From Bacteroidetes bacterium UBA1941 (GTDB lineage Bacteria; Bacteroidota; Bacteroidia; Chitinophagales; LD1), in assembly GCA_002336805.1 (NCBI GenBank), contig DDEZ01000007.1, positions 62,001 to 126,000 of the forward strand: a stretch of DNA of 64,000 nucleotides, in the 5' to 3' direction. Positions within the stretch are counted from its first letter, which is position 1; the number at the start of each line of letters is the position of its first letter. The translations under genes were made by a program, and so were the position numbers. The notes beneath the pieces were generated by a model. The model saw only the letters and a program-made list of their open reading frames with translations, was not told the DNA's origin and did no database searches. This document shows, one piece after another, positions 45,041 through 52,730 of the stretch.

Positions 45041-45066
45041 AAGCGGCCCATGTGGGCCGCTTTTTT
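45041..45066 (+). terminator. Intrinsic terminator after typA
   Basis: Stem AAGCGGCCCA (45041-45050) with TGGGCCGCTT (45053-45062), continuing into TTTTTT, 22 bp after the typA stop. Confidence 0.88.
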
Positions 45067-45080
45067 CATGCCTGAAGGTC

Positions 45081-45267
45081 AAGTTTTTCGACTGAGCGGA
45101 GGAGATCATGGGGCGAGGGACGAAGGACGAGGGGGGGCGGCAAGCGGGACCTTTTGCGCAGCCGCCATATGCAAGTTTTTCGACTGAGCGGGTCAAGAGA
45201 GGGACGGAAGACGACGGACGGGGGAAACAATACAAACGGAATGCTACAGAGTAAGTTTTTCGACTGA
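45081..45267. repeat. Composite intergenic repeat cluster
   Basis: The 339 bp between typA and the DinB-like gene hold no credible gene. A 19-mer AAGTTTTTCGACTGAGCGG occurs at 45081-45099 and 45173-45191, and its first 15 bases again at 45253-45267. The two full copies are each followed by a second purine-rich motif: GAGGGACGAAGGACGAGG (45115-45132) and GAGGGACGGAAGACGACGG (45199-45217). So the unit is composite, about 50 bp, and the third copy is cut short. Strand bias (G/A-rich on +) is strong. Spacing is 92 and 80 bp, unlike CRISPR. Confidence 0.8.
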
Positions 45268-45357
45268 AGAAGAAAACATAAAATATTGACAATCAAATAA
45301 ATGTAAATTAATCTTCGCCTGATGTAAACTCATTAACTTTGCCAAAAATGATGAGCG

Positions 45358-45849
45358 ATGACAGCACAAGAGCGTAAAGACCTGATAGCCTCCTATGGCA
45401 AAGCCTATGAGGCGCTGACCGCTGCCCTGTGGCAGTTTCCTACTGATATGTGGCAGTGGCGGCCAGGCCCGGGCAAGTGGAGTATCCATGAGATCATCAT
45501 CCATATAGCAGATAGCGAGGCCAACTCCTACATACGCTGCCGCCGGCTGATAGCAGAGCCGGGTAGTGGCGTCTATGGCTACGATGAGAATAAGTGGGCA
45601 CAGCTGCTAGACTATCACAGCCGGTCTACTGACGAGGCGCTAGATCTCTTCAAGGTACTGCGCCAGTCCACCTGGCAGCTGATCAAAGACCAGCCGGACC
45701 ACATCTGGCATACAGCGACTATACACCACTCAGAGGCGGGCACCGTGACCATGGAGCAGTGGCTGCGCACCTATGAGGAGCACATACCGGTACATATCCG
45801 CCAGATGGAGCGCACCTACAGGGCCTGGCAGGAGGCAGGACAGCCATAA
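45358..45849 (+). CDS. DinB-like four-helix metalloprotein
   Basis: A 163-aa soluble protein of the DinB/YfiT superfamily, four-helix bundles that bind a divalent metal through three His and in some members act as thiol-dependent S-transferases. Likely ligands are in IIIHIADSEANS (helix 2), HHSEAG and EEHIPVHIRQME (C-terminal helix). Also typical is the motif WQFPTDMWQWRPGPGKWSIHE. The function of this member is unknown. A -7 box TAACTTTG lies at 45334-45341, 16 bp before the ATG. It stands between the repeat cluster and the DsbD pair. Confidence 0.85.
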   Translation: MTAQERKDLIASYGKAYEALTAALWQFPTDMWQWRPGPGKWSIHEIIIHIADSEANSYIRCRRLIAEPGSGVYGYDENKWAQLLDYHSRSTDEALDLFKVLRQSTWQLIKDQPDHIWHTATIHHSEAGTVTMEQWLRTYEEHIPVHIRQMERTYRAWQEAGQP

Positions 45850-45952
45850 ATATCAGACACCCGATAGGCCCAAAACCAAAAAAATCTTAACACTTTACGT
45901 GCGCCTATAGCATAGAGGAGATTATCCTACCTTTGGTGTATAACTACTGTCT

Positions 45953-46402
45953 ATGCGCCATCTAGTCATTCTGATCACAGCTATCCTCCTCTCCACAGCA
46001 TCCTATGCTCAGATCATGAAGCCTGTACACTGGAGCTGGCAGGCTCAGAAGGTGAAAGAAGGAGAGTATAAGCTCGTATTCACAGCGCTGATAGACAAGC
46101 CATGGCATACCTATGGCATTAATATACCTGACGGCGGCCCCGTCAGAACCAGCTTTACCTATGATAAAAATGCTGATGTACAGACCGTGGGCAAAATGAC
46201 AGAAGCTGGTCCCAAGATGAAAGATGCGATGGATGATGTCTTCCAGATCAAGCTGAGGTACTTTGAAGAGAAGGCTGTCTTTGAGCAGACGGTGAAAGCT
46301 AAAAAAGGCACCAAAGTGACCGGCACACTGGAGTTTATGGCATGTGATGATAAGTCCTGCCTGGCCCCGGAGCGCAAAAAATTTGAGATCACTATCCCCT
46401 AG
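45953..46402 (+). CDS. Stand-alone DsbD N-terminal (alpha-like) domain protein
   Basis: A 149-aa exported protein (signal VILITAILLSTASYAQ) consisting only of the periplasmic sensor/donor domain found at the N-terminus of DsbD. It aligns along its length with residues 1-150 of the following gene, sharing HWSxxAQxVKxxxYxL, DKPWH/DHPWHGY, FDKNAD and the pair of cysteines in CDDKSCLAPE. The two cysteines are the likely redox couple. A -7 box TACCTTTG is at 45928-45935. It is a tandem duplicate that probably shuttles electrons with, or competes with, the full DsbD encoded 70 bp downstream. Confidence 0.85.
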   Translation: MRHLVILITAILLSTASYAQIMKPVHWSWQAQKVKEGEYKLVFTALIDKPWHTYGINIPDGGPVRTSFTYDKNADVQTVGKMTEAGPKMKDAMDDVFQIKLRYFEEKAVFEQTVKAKKGTKVTGTLEFMACDDKSCLAPERKKFEITIP

Positions 46403-46472
46403 GCTGTCATGACCGGGCCAGGCGCCCGTCCAAAAGACAGATTCTTATATTTGACCCACATCTACACCTGTC

Positions 46473-48533
46473 ATGAATCAGATCAAGGCACTCATCGTCC
46501 TCCTACTCTTCAGTACTGTCACATATGCACAAGTCATCATACCGCGCCACTGGAGCTTTCGCGCGCAGCATGTAAAGGATGACCAGTACGACCTGATCCT
46601 GACCATGGATATAGACCATCCGTGGCACGGCTACAGCCAGAAGGTAGATGGTGATGCGCCACTGCCCACCTCCATAGAGTTTGACAAGAATGCAGACATA
46701 GAGCTCATAGGTGCTACTGCCGAGGGCGGACCCAATGTCCATGTGATAGATGATGCCCTGAATGGCGGCAAGATGAAGATCTTTGAAGACAGGGCCATCT
46801 TTACCCAGCGGATCAAACTGAAAAAGGCAACTGTAGTGACAGGCGCCGTGACTGCTCAGGTCTGCGACGATAAATCCTGCCTGCCTCCGGAGACCAAGAC
46901 CTTTAAGATAGCTGTAGGTGGCGCGGCGACGAAAGCAGATACAGCCAAAACTAAATCTGGTGTATCGTCAGCTTTCTCCGGCAGCTCTGATGATAGCAAT
47001 GCGGGAGATGTTGAGAATGCGGCAAAGAAAGACAGCGCTATCACAGCAGCATCTACCTCAGGGCTCTCCAGCTACTATCAGAACTTCTTTGACAAGTCTA
47101 AATTTGCGCAGCCGGTGAGCGACTGTGGTACTAAAGAAGAACCGCTGACCACCTGGCTCGTATTTCTATTTGGCCTGGGTGGTGGCCTGGCGGCGCTGCT
47201 CACTCCTTGCGTCTTCCCTATGATACCACTCACGGTGAGCTTTTTTATCAAGCGGGGTGAGAATAAGAACAGCGGCCGCTGGGAGTCTGTATTCTACGGC
47301 TTCAGCATCATGCTCATTTTCTTCCTTCTGTCACTGCCCTTCCTTTTCCTCAATCTATCCAGCAATGCACTGAATGAACTGTCTACGAATATGTGGTATA
47401 ACCTTGCCTTCTTCGTAGTGTTCATTGTATTCGCTGTTTCCTTCTTTGGCTACTATGAGATCACACTGCCTAGCTCACTCGCTACCAAGGTGGATTCTGC
47501 CTCCAATGCTGGCGGTATGATCGGTATCTTCTTTATGGCGCTCACCCTGGTGATTGTTTCTTTCTCCTGTACCGGCCCCCTGATAGGTACACTGCTGGCC
47601 AGCCTCGGGGGAGCTAATGGCAAACTAAACCTGGTAGTGGGTATGACGTCCTTTGGCTTTGCTATGGGGCTACCGTTTACCTTGTTTGCTTTCTTCCCTG
47701 ATCTGCTAAAGAAGCTACCACGCAGCGGCGGCTGGATGGATACCGTGAAAAAGTTCTTTGGCTTTGCCGAGCTGATACTAGCTATGAAGTTCCTCTCTAA
47801 TGCGGACCTGGTAGGGCATTGGGGCGTAGTGAAGAAGGAGATATTCCTGGCAGTGTGGGTAGTGCTTGGAGCAGCTCTTTTCCTCTACCTGATCGGTATC
47901 ATTAAATTCAAGTCGGAAGCCCCTATGACCAGCAGGTCTCCTATCCGTATGACCATAGCGGCCCTGATATTCCTATTCACTGCCTACTGTGCCTATGGCC
48001 TCAGTGGCAGGGAAGTGCGCCTGCTCAGCGGCTTCATACCACCGGATTACTATTCTATCTTCCCAAAGAAGTCAGACTGTCCGGATGATCTCAGCTGCTT
48101 TCACGACTATGATGAGGCGGTAGCCTACGCACGCAAATCGAATAAGCCGATCTTCATAGACTTCACGGGATATAACTGTGCCAACTGCCGCAAGATGGAG
48201 GAAACCATCTGGACCGATGCTGAGGTATACCGCCGGCTGAGCCAGAAGTACGTGATAGTCTCCCTGTATGTAGATGACTATAGGAGAAAGCTACCTGCAG
48301 ACATGGCCTACACCTCTCCTATAACCGGAGATGAGCGGACGACGTATGGTGATAAGTGGAGCGACTTTCAGGCCGTATGCTTCAATACTAATACGCAGCC
48401 GCAATATGTGCTGATCAGCCCCGATGAGAAGCGCCTGAATAACTCATGGAAAGGATATGATGCAGACCCTAAAAAGTTCAAAGACTTTCTGGACTGTGGG
48501 CTGGCAGCTTATGCTACCGTGCAGGCAAAGTAA
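46473..48533 (+). CDS. dsbD: Thiol:disulfide interchange protein DsbD
   Basis: A 686-aa membrane protein that carries electrons from cytoplasmic thioredoxin to periplasmic partners. Signal ~1-19; N-terminal domain ~20-150 with CDDKSCLPPE; Ser/Ala/Lys linker ~150-205; eight-helix CcdA-like core ~225-505 with its two cysteines in LLTPCVFPMIPLTVSFF and VSFSCTGPLIGTLLA; C-terminal thioredoxin-like domain ~540-680 with the active pair C569-A-N-C572 in NCANCRKMEET. A -7 box TATATTTG is at 46446-46453. The last 20 bp overlap the 3' end of the convergent histidine kinase gene. Confidence 0.95.
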   Translation: MNQIKALIVLLLFSTVTYAQVIIPRHWSFRAQHVKDDQYDLILTMDIDHPWHGYSQKVDGDAPLPTSIEFDKNADIELIGATAEGGPNVHVIDDALNGGKMKIFEDRAIFTQRIKLKKATVVTGAVTAQVCDDKSCLPPETKTFKIAVGGAATKADTAKTKSGVSSAFSGSSDDSNAGDVENAAKKDSAITAASTSGLSSYYQNFFDKSKFAQPVSDCGTKEEPLTTWLVFLFGLGGGLAALLTPCVFPMIPLTVSFFIKRGENKNSGRWESVFYGFSIMLIFFLLSLPFLFLNLSSNALNELSTNMWYNLAFFVVFIVFAVSFFGYYEITLPSSLATKVDSASNAGGMIGIFFMALTLVIVSFSCTGPLIGTLLASLGGANGKLNLVVGMTSFGFAMGLPFTLFAFFPDLLKKLPRSGGWMDTVKKFFGFAELILAMKFLSNADLVGHWGVVKKEIFLAVWVVLGAALFLYLIGIIKFKSEAPMTSRSPIRMTIAALIFLFTAYCAYGLSGREVRLLSGFIPPDYYSIFPKKSDCPDDLSCFHDYDEAVAYARKSNKPIFIDFTGYNCANCRKMEETIWTDAEVYRRLSQKYVIVSLYVDDYRRKLPADMAYTSPITGDERTTYGDKWSDFQAVCFNTNTQPQYVLISPDEKRLNNSWKGYDADPKKFKDFLDCGLAAYATVQAK

Positions 48534-50295
48534 AGTAGAAGTTGGTTCCCTTGTCAGCATTGGGGCCATTCCAGATAGAGCCACCCATGCGCTCTACTAT
48601 CTTGCGGCAGATAGCCAGGCCGATACCTGAGCCTGAGTAGTGCTCCCTATTGTGCAGGCGTGAGAACATATCAAAGATGCTCTCCCGGTATTCGTCCTCT
48701 ATGCCGATACCATTATCAGAGATGCAGAATTTATAGAAGCCGCCTTCTTTGACATAGGTCACTGTGACACGTGCCGAGTGAGACTGGTTGTACTTGATCG
48801 CATTGGAGAGCAGGTTCTGAAAGAGCTGTATCATCAGCACAGAGTTGCTCTGTATCACCGGCAGCCGGGCACAGTCTATCTCTACACTGCGGGCGGCTAT
48901 GGCCATACGCAGGTTTTCCTTCACACGGGTGATGATCTGATTGAGATCTACATCAGTCAGCTCGTCGTGGCTATGTACCTTTGAGAACGCGAGGATGCCA
49001 GCTATCATTTCATTGATACGCTTGCCGCCCTCTTTGAGATAGCTCAGAAATTCTTTCTGCTCCGGAGAGACTTTGTCCTTCAGGCTCATCTCCAGCAGCT
49101 CTGAATATGATACGATCATACGCACAGGCTCACGCAGGTCATGTGATGCTGCATGTGCAAACTGCTTCAGCTCATCATTAGACTGCTCCAGCTGGGTGAC
49201 GTACAGCTGTATCTCTTCATTTTTTTGCCGCAGCATCTCAGTCTCGCGCTCCTGCCGCTCGCGCTCAAAATCTTTTTGCACGGCACCCATATAGAGCACC
49301 TTGTCCATCTTAAAATTATCGAGCAGTGTCTGGCTATGTTTCCTCTGATACTCGAGAGCCTCATGGAGTTTGCCGCAGCGCTCATAAGCCTCTGACATCA
49401 GTTTGTAGATCTTAGATAGATTGAGCGCGGTAGGTACAGTGGTCTGAAACTGCTTCAGCGCTTTGTGAAAAAAATCTATGGCCGTCTCGCACTCACCGAG
49501 TGCCAGGAGCGCACGGGCTTTCTCATCATAGTAGTTTGCCTGAAAAGTGGGCACATTCTTGCTGAAAATGATCTCATGCGCCTTGTCAAAATACCGATCA
49601 GATTGTTCCCTGTTTTGCAGCCGGGCATACAGCATACCGGTGATAGATGCAGAGAGTCCTGTCTGGAGTTCATTGCCTGTCTCCTCGGCCAGGTGCAATC
49701 GCTCCAGCGCATATTGCAGCGCCTCATCTATTTTGTCCTGCTTCTCCAGGTCGTTTATGATAGCGCCGTAGCAGAATATGATACCGGGCGAATGGTTATT
49801 CTTTTTGTACAGCTCCAGGGCCTTGTCCAGATAGCGGCGGTCCAGTATGGCCAGATCCGTAAAGCTGAAAAGGATATAGAGGTTGTAATAGATCGTAGCC
49901 AGCATGTTAGACTCAGTCTCTGTCTGGTTTTCGATCTTCTCCATGTGCTGTATAGCCGTGAGGTAGGCAGCCTGTGCCTCCGGTAGGCGAAAGAAGAAGT
50001 GGTAGTTGATACCCAGATTGCCATAATAGTATGAGGCCCTCCGGGGTATGGACATATCAAAGTATGGCCTGGCCTGCTCTGCGTATTGTATACATTGCTC
50101 CGGGTCGCGGCGGATGAGGGAGTAGTAGTTTGAGTAGCTGACCAGGAGGTCTCCCAGGCGGTCACGGTCCTGCACGGCCTCCGCGCGGGCGAGGGCAGCA
50201 TCTATAGCCTCGCGCACGTCCGGCTCTCGCTGGCGCAGCATTTCGCGGATGCGGTTTACCTCATCTTGCAGGCTTATGTGTGGATCGCCCCCCAT
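48514..50295 (-). CDS. Soluble TPR-containing sensor histidine kinase
   Basis: A 593-aa protein without signal or membrane segment. I use the start at 50295 (MGGDPHISLQDEV); the 29 upstream codons look non-coding. Residues ~25-330 are tetratricopeptide-like helical repeats (ASYYYGNLGINYHFFFRL, EAQAAYLTAIQHMEKIE, LGECETAIDFFHKALKQF), then a coiled coil (ERERQERETEMLRQKNEEIQ). The kinase has the H-box HAASHDLREPVRMIVSYSE (His ~385), N-box NLLSNAIKYNQ, G1 DNGIGIE and G2 GSGIGLAICRKI. No response regulator is adjacent, so its partner is unknown. Its 3' end overlaps dsbD by 20 bp tail to tail. Confidence 0.9.
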   Translation of the reverse strand: MGGDPHISLQDEVNRIREMLRQREPDVREAIDAALARAEAVQDRDRLGDLLVSYSNYYSLIRRDPEQCIQYAEQARPYFDMSIPRRASYYYGNLGINYHFFFRLPEAQAAYLTAIQHMEKIENQTETESNMLATIYYNLYILFSFTDLAILDRRYLDKALELYKKNNHSPGIIFCYGAIINDLEKQDKIDEALQYALERLHLAEETGNELQTGLSASITGMLYARLQNREQSDRYFDKAHEIIFSKNVPTFQANYYDEKARALLALGECETAIDFFHKALKQFQTTVPTALNLSKIYKLMSEAYERCGKLHEALEYQRKHSQTLLDNFKMDKVLYMGAVQKDFERERQERETEMLRQKNEEIQLYVTQLEQSNDELKQFAHAASHDLREPVRMIVSYSELLEMSLKDKVSPEQKEFLSYLKEGGKRINEMIAGILAFSKVHSHDELTDVDLNQIITRVKENLRMAIAARSVEIDCARLPVIQSNSVLMIQLFQNLLSNAIKYNQSHSARVTVTYVKEGGFYKFCISDNGIGIEDEYRESIFDMFSRLHNREHYSGSGIGLAICRKIVERMGGSIWNGPNADKGTNFYFTLPAR

Positions 50296-50445
50296 GGTGG
50301 GTTTTGTGTCTAGGTTTATACGATGAAAGCTGTACAACGTTCGCCCTGTGCCCACATATATTATATTAATATACACAGACATAGCACAGCTTGGGGCCGG
50401 GTGATTGCAATGTCAAAGTAAAATATTTTATTCGCATTGTATATA

Positions 50446-51135
50446 ATGGCGCTCATATTAAATATTGATACGAGCTCGCCTGTCTGCTCGGTTTGTATCG
50501 CGGATCGCGGGCAGGTGATAGCTCACAGAGATGACTTCACTGGCAATCAGCACGCCTCCCTACTGGCCATACTGGTGCAAGATGTCCTCCGCGAGGCAGG
50601 ACTGACCACACGAGACCTCTCTGCTGTGGCCCTCAGCAGCGGGCCCGGCTCCTATACCGGCCTGCGCATAGGCACCAGCCTGGCCAAGGGGCTGTGCTAC
50701 GGGCAGGACCTACCCCTCATAGCTATACCGACCCTGATGGGCATGGCGTGGCAGATGGCTGCCATTTCGTCTGATAGCGGGGCAGTATATGTGCCCATGA
50801 TAGATGCGCGGCGCGACGATGCCTACATAGCCGTATATGATGGCAATCTTAATGTTTTAGAAAAGGAGATTTTTGTGACAGTAGATACACATCTGTATGA
50901 TCGTTTTTTACGTTTATATGATTCAAACATATATTTCGGCGGGTCTGCTAGCCATAAAATGATAAATATTTTTTCAAATACGAAGTTTGGCACAGTTATT
51001 GAAAATGTTAAATGTATTGCGTCTAATATCTCAATGCTATCCTATGAGCATTATCAGAGAAAGACCTATTCGGATCTGACCTATTTCGAGCCATTCTATC
51101 TGAAGGAGTTTGAAGGACGAATAAAAACCAAATAA
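50446..51135 (+). CDS. tsaB: tRNA threonylcarbamoyladenosine biosynthesis protein TsaB
   Basis: A 229-aa ASKHA-fold protein that activates TsaD in making t6A37 on ANN-reading tRNAs. Signatures are ILNIDTSSPVCSVCIAD, FTGNQHASLLAILVQDVL, LSSGPGSYTGLRIGTSLAKGLCYG and MIDARRDDAYIAVYD. MALILNID (50446) is the natural start; an ATG three codons earlier is possible. From about base 50850 to the stop, base composition drops sharply to AT-rich with different codon choice, unlike the first half. Confidence 0.93.
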   Translation: MALILNIDTSSPVCSVCIADRGQVIAHRDDFTGNQHASLLAILVQDVLREAGLTTRDLSAVALSSGPGSYTGLRIGTSLAKGLCYGQDLPLIAIPTLMGMAWQMAAISSDSGAVYVPMIDARRDDAYIAVYDGNLNVLEKEIFVTVDTHLYDRFLRLYDSNIYFGGSASHKMINIFSNTKFGTVIENVKCIASNISMLSYEHYQRKTYSDLTYFEPFYLKEFEGRIKTK

Positions 51136-51173
51136 ATTTTTTATTTTTATAATACAAAACAAGACCACACCCA

Positions 51174-51521
51174 ATGGCTGTAAAATCTAACAAGGAAGTT
51201 TTGGTGCTGACGAAACCGAATACAAACGAGGCTATCAAGCTCGAGTATGCTATACTGAAGAAAGCTGTCCTGACCCTGAGAGCTATAAATCATCCGCTGC
51301 GCAAAGAGATAATGGAGCTGATCGAAGAGAAAAAGCAGATGACGGTCACCGAGATATATATCAAGCTGCGCCTGGAGCAATCTGTAGCATCACAGCACCT
51401 GGCTATCCTGCGCAGGGCAGACCTGCTGACCACAGAGAGAGATGGCAAATTCATCTACTACTCTATCAACTCCAAGAGGATGGAAGAGATAGCATCTCTG
51501 GTAGAGAAGCTGGCACAATAG
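51174..51521 (+). CDS. ArsR-type winged-helix regulator (paralogue 1)
   Basis: A 115-aa DNA-binding protein. The winged helix covers ~35-110: LRAINHPLRKEIMELIEE, TEIYIKLRLEQSVASQHLAIL (recognition helix) and the wing DLLTTERDGKFIYYSIN. No cysteine metal site is visible; the protein has no Cys, so it is probably not a classic metal sensor. It is about half identical by eye to the regulator at 51717-52022. A terminator-like hairpin follows at 51560-51592. Confidence 0.9.
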   Translation: MAVKSNKEVLVLTKPNTNEAIKLEYAILKKAVLTLRAINHPLRKEIMELIEEKKQMTVTEIYIKLRLEQSVASQHLAILRRADLLTTERDGKFIYYSINSKRMEEIASLVEKLAQ

Positions 51522-51559
51522 TGACTACTACACCTATGAAAAATAATTTAAGGACCTGT

Positions 51560-51592
51560 GACCCACCTTTGCCTAAAAAGTGTGGGTCTTTT
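51560..51592 (+). terminator. Probable terminator between the two ArsR-type genes
   Basis: Arms GACCCAC (51560-51566) and GTGGGTC (51582-51588) with a 15-nt loop, followed by TTTT. Confidence 0.5.
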
Positions 51593-51716
51593 GCATTATA
51601 AGGCAGGGATGAAGTTGTCTTATACAGCACCGGATATGTAAAAGCTTTTGAAAGCGTGATTGAATGAATCGGAATACTTTTTATTACGTACATATATTTT
51701 AGACACACCAGACAAC

Positions 51717-52022
51717 ATGAAAAAGCAAACGCTCCCGATCGATTTCTCAAAGTCAAAAGTCGCCGCATCTATCATGAGGGCCCTCTCGCATCCTTTGCGC
51801 CTCGAGATCCTCGCCTTTATAGACAATAAGAAGTCTGTCAAGGTGCACGACATCTACACCTCTCTCCACCTGGACCAGTCCATAGCCTCGCAGCACCTGA
51901 AGATCATGAGGGATGCAGACCTGGTCAACTATGAGAGGAATGGCAAGGAGAAGCACTACTCTGTAAACTATGAGAAAGTGAAACAGATCAACCAGAATCT
52001 CCATAAATACATGGATAAATAA
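51717..52022 (+). CDS. ArsR-type winged-helix regulator (paralogue 2)
   Basis: A 101-aa protein with the same layout as the preceding regulator: MRALSHPLRLEILAFIDN, HDIYTSLHLDQSIASQHLKIM and the wing DLVNYERNGKEKHYSVN. I start it at the ATG 51717 (MKKQTLPIDFSKSKV); a TTG 19 codons upstream would add an AT-rich leader. It too has no cysteine. The recognition helices of the two are nearly identical (QSVASQHL / QSIASQHL), so they may share or compete for operators. It is followed after 43 bp by the rhodanese-like gene. Confidence 0.88.
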   Translation: MKKQTLPIDFSKSKVAASIMRALSHPLRLEILAFIDNKKSVKVHDIYTSLHLDQSIASQHLKIMRDADLVNYERNGKEKHYSVNYEKVKQINQNLHKYMDK

Positions 52023-52065
52023 TCAGACTGAATTAAATTTGTGCTGCTCAAGCAGATAAGTCTGA

Positions 52066-52725
52066 ATGAAACCGATCTCTACAAAAGAGGCTACCTCGCT
52101 CATAGACGGAGGCGCCATTATCATTGACACACGGCCCTCGGCCGCATTTCTGTCGGGATTTGTACCCGGCTCTATTCATATCCCACTATCTCCCAGCCTC
52201 AGCACATATGCCGAGCTGACGCTAGACCCGGAGTATTCAGCTATACTGATAGCAGAACCGGGTCAGGAGGAGCATGCCAGCCGTAGTTTTATCAAGACGG
52301 GTGTAGTCTCTGTAGCCGGCTATCTGGAGGGTGGCTACGATGCATGGGTAGCAGCGGGAGGCGCTACGGACATCATCATAGATATAGATGCAGAGGAGTT
52401 TGCGATAGACTACAAGTTTGATGAGTTTTACCTCATAGACACGCGTAGTGATGAGGCGTATGAGGCCGATCATGTAGAGTATGCCGAGAGCATACCTCTG
52501 GCGGATATAGAAGAAAATACAGATGCGCTCAGCGCGACAGCCAGCTACTACATCTATGGTGAGACAGCGGAAGAGGCGGCCTTTGCGGCATCACTTTTCC
52601 GCAGGGCTGATTTTCATAAGCTACGTGTGATCACCGCCGGCTATGATGAGCTGAAGGCTAACCCGGATATCACTATCCTCAAAAAGAAGAAGACTAAAGG
52701 CGATTCTAAATTTTCTGACAACTAA
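52066..52725 (+). CDS. Tandem rhodanese-like protein without cysteine
   Basis: A 219-aa soluble protein made of two rhodanese-like folds, ~1-100 (IDGGAIIIDTRPSAAFLSGF, GSIHIPL, GYLEGGYDAWVAAGG) and ~110-205 (FYLIDTRSDEAYEADHVEYA, SIPLADIEEN, VITAGYDELKA). The catalytic Cys loop is replaced by AEPGQEEHAS in the first and YGETAEEAAF in the second, and the whole protein has no Cys, so it cannot transfer sulfur by the usual route. It resembles the C-terminal part of MBL-fold/rhodanese fusion proteins. A -7 box TAAATTTG is at 52034-52041. It sits after two ArsR-type genes and 5 bp before glpD. Confidence 0.85.
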   Translation: MKPISTKEATSLIDGGAIIIDTRPSAAFLSGFVPGSIHIPLSPSLSTYAELTLDPEYSAILIAEPGQEEHASRSFIKTGVVSVAGYLEGGYDAWVAAGGATDIIIDIDAEEFAIDYKFDEFYLIDTRSDEAYEADHVEYAESIPLADIEENTDALSATASYYIYGETAEEAAFAASLFRRADFHKLRVITAGYDELKANPDITILKKKKTKGDSKFSDN

Positions 52726-52730
52726 CATTA

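Noticed and set aside
45081..45267. Possible CRISPR array
   Set aside because: Only three copies, the last truncated, unequal spacing of 92 and 80 bp, second motif shared between the intervals, and no cas gene in the window.
44909..45504. Leftward frames over the typA end and the repeat cluster, with repeated SVEKL-like peptides
   Set aside because: They are translations of the intergenic 19-mer repeat, lack family features and run into typA or the DinB-like gene.
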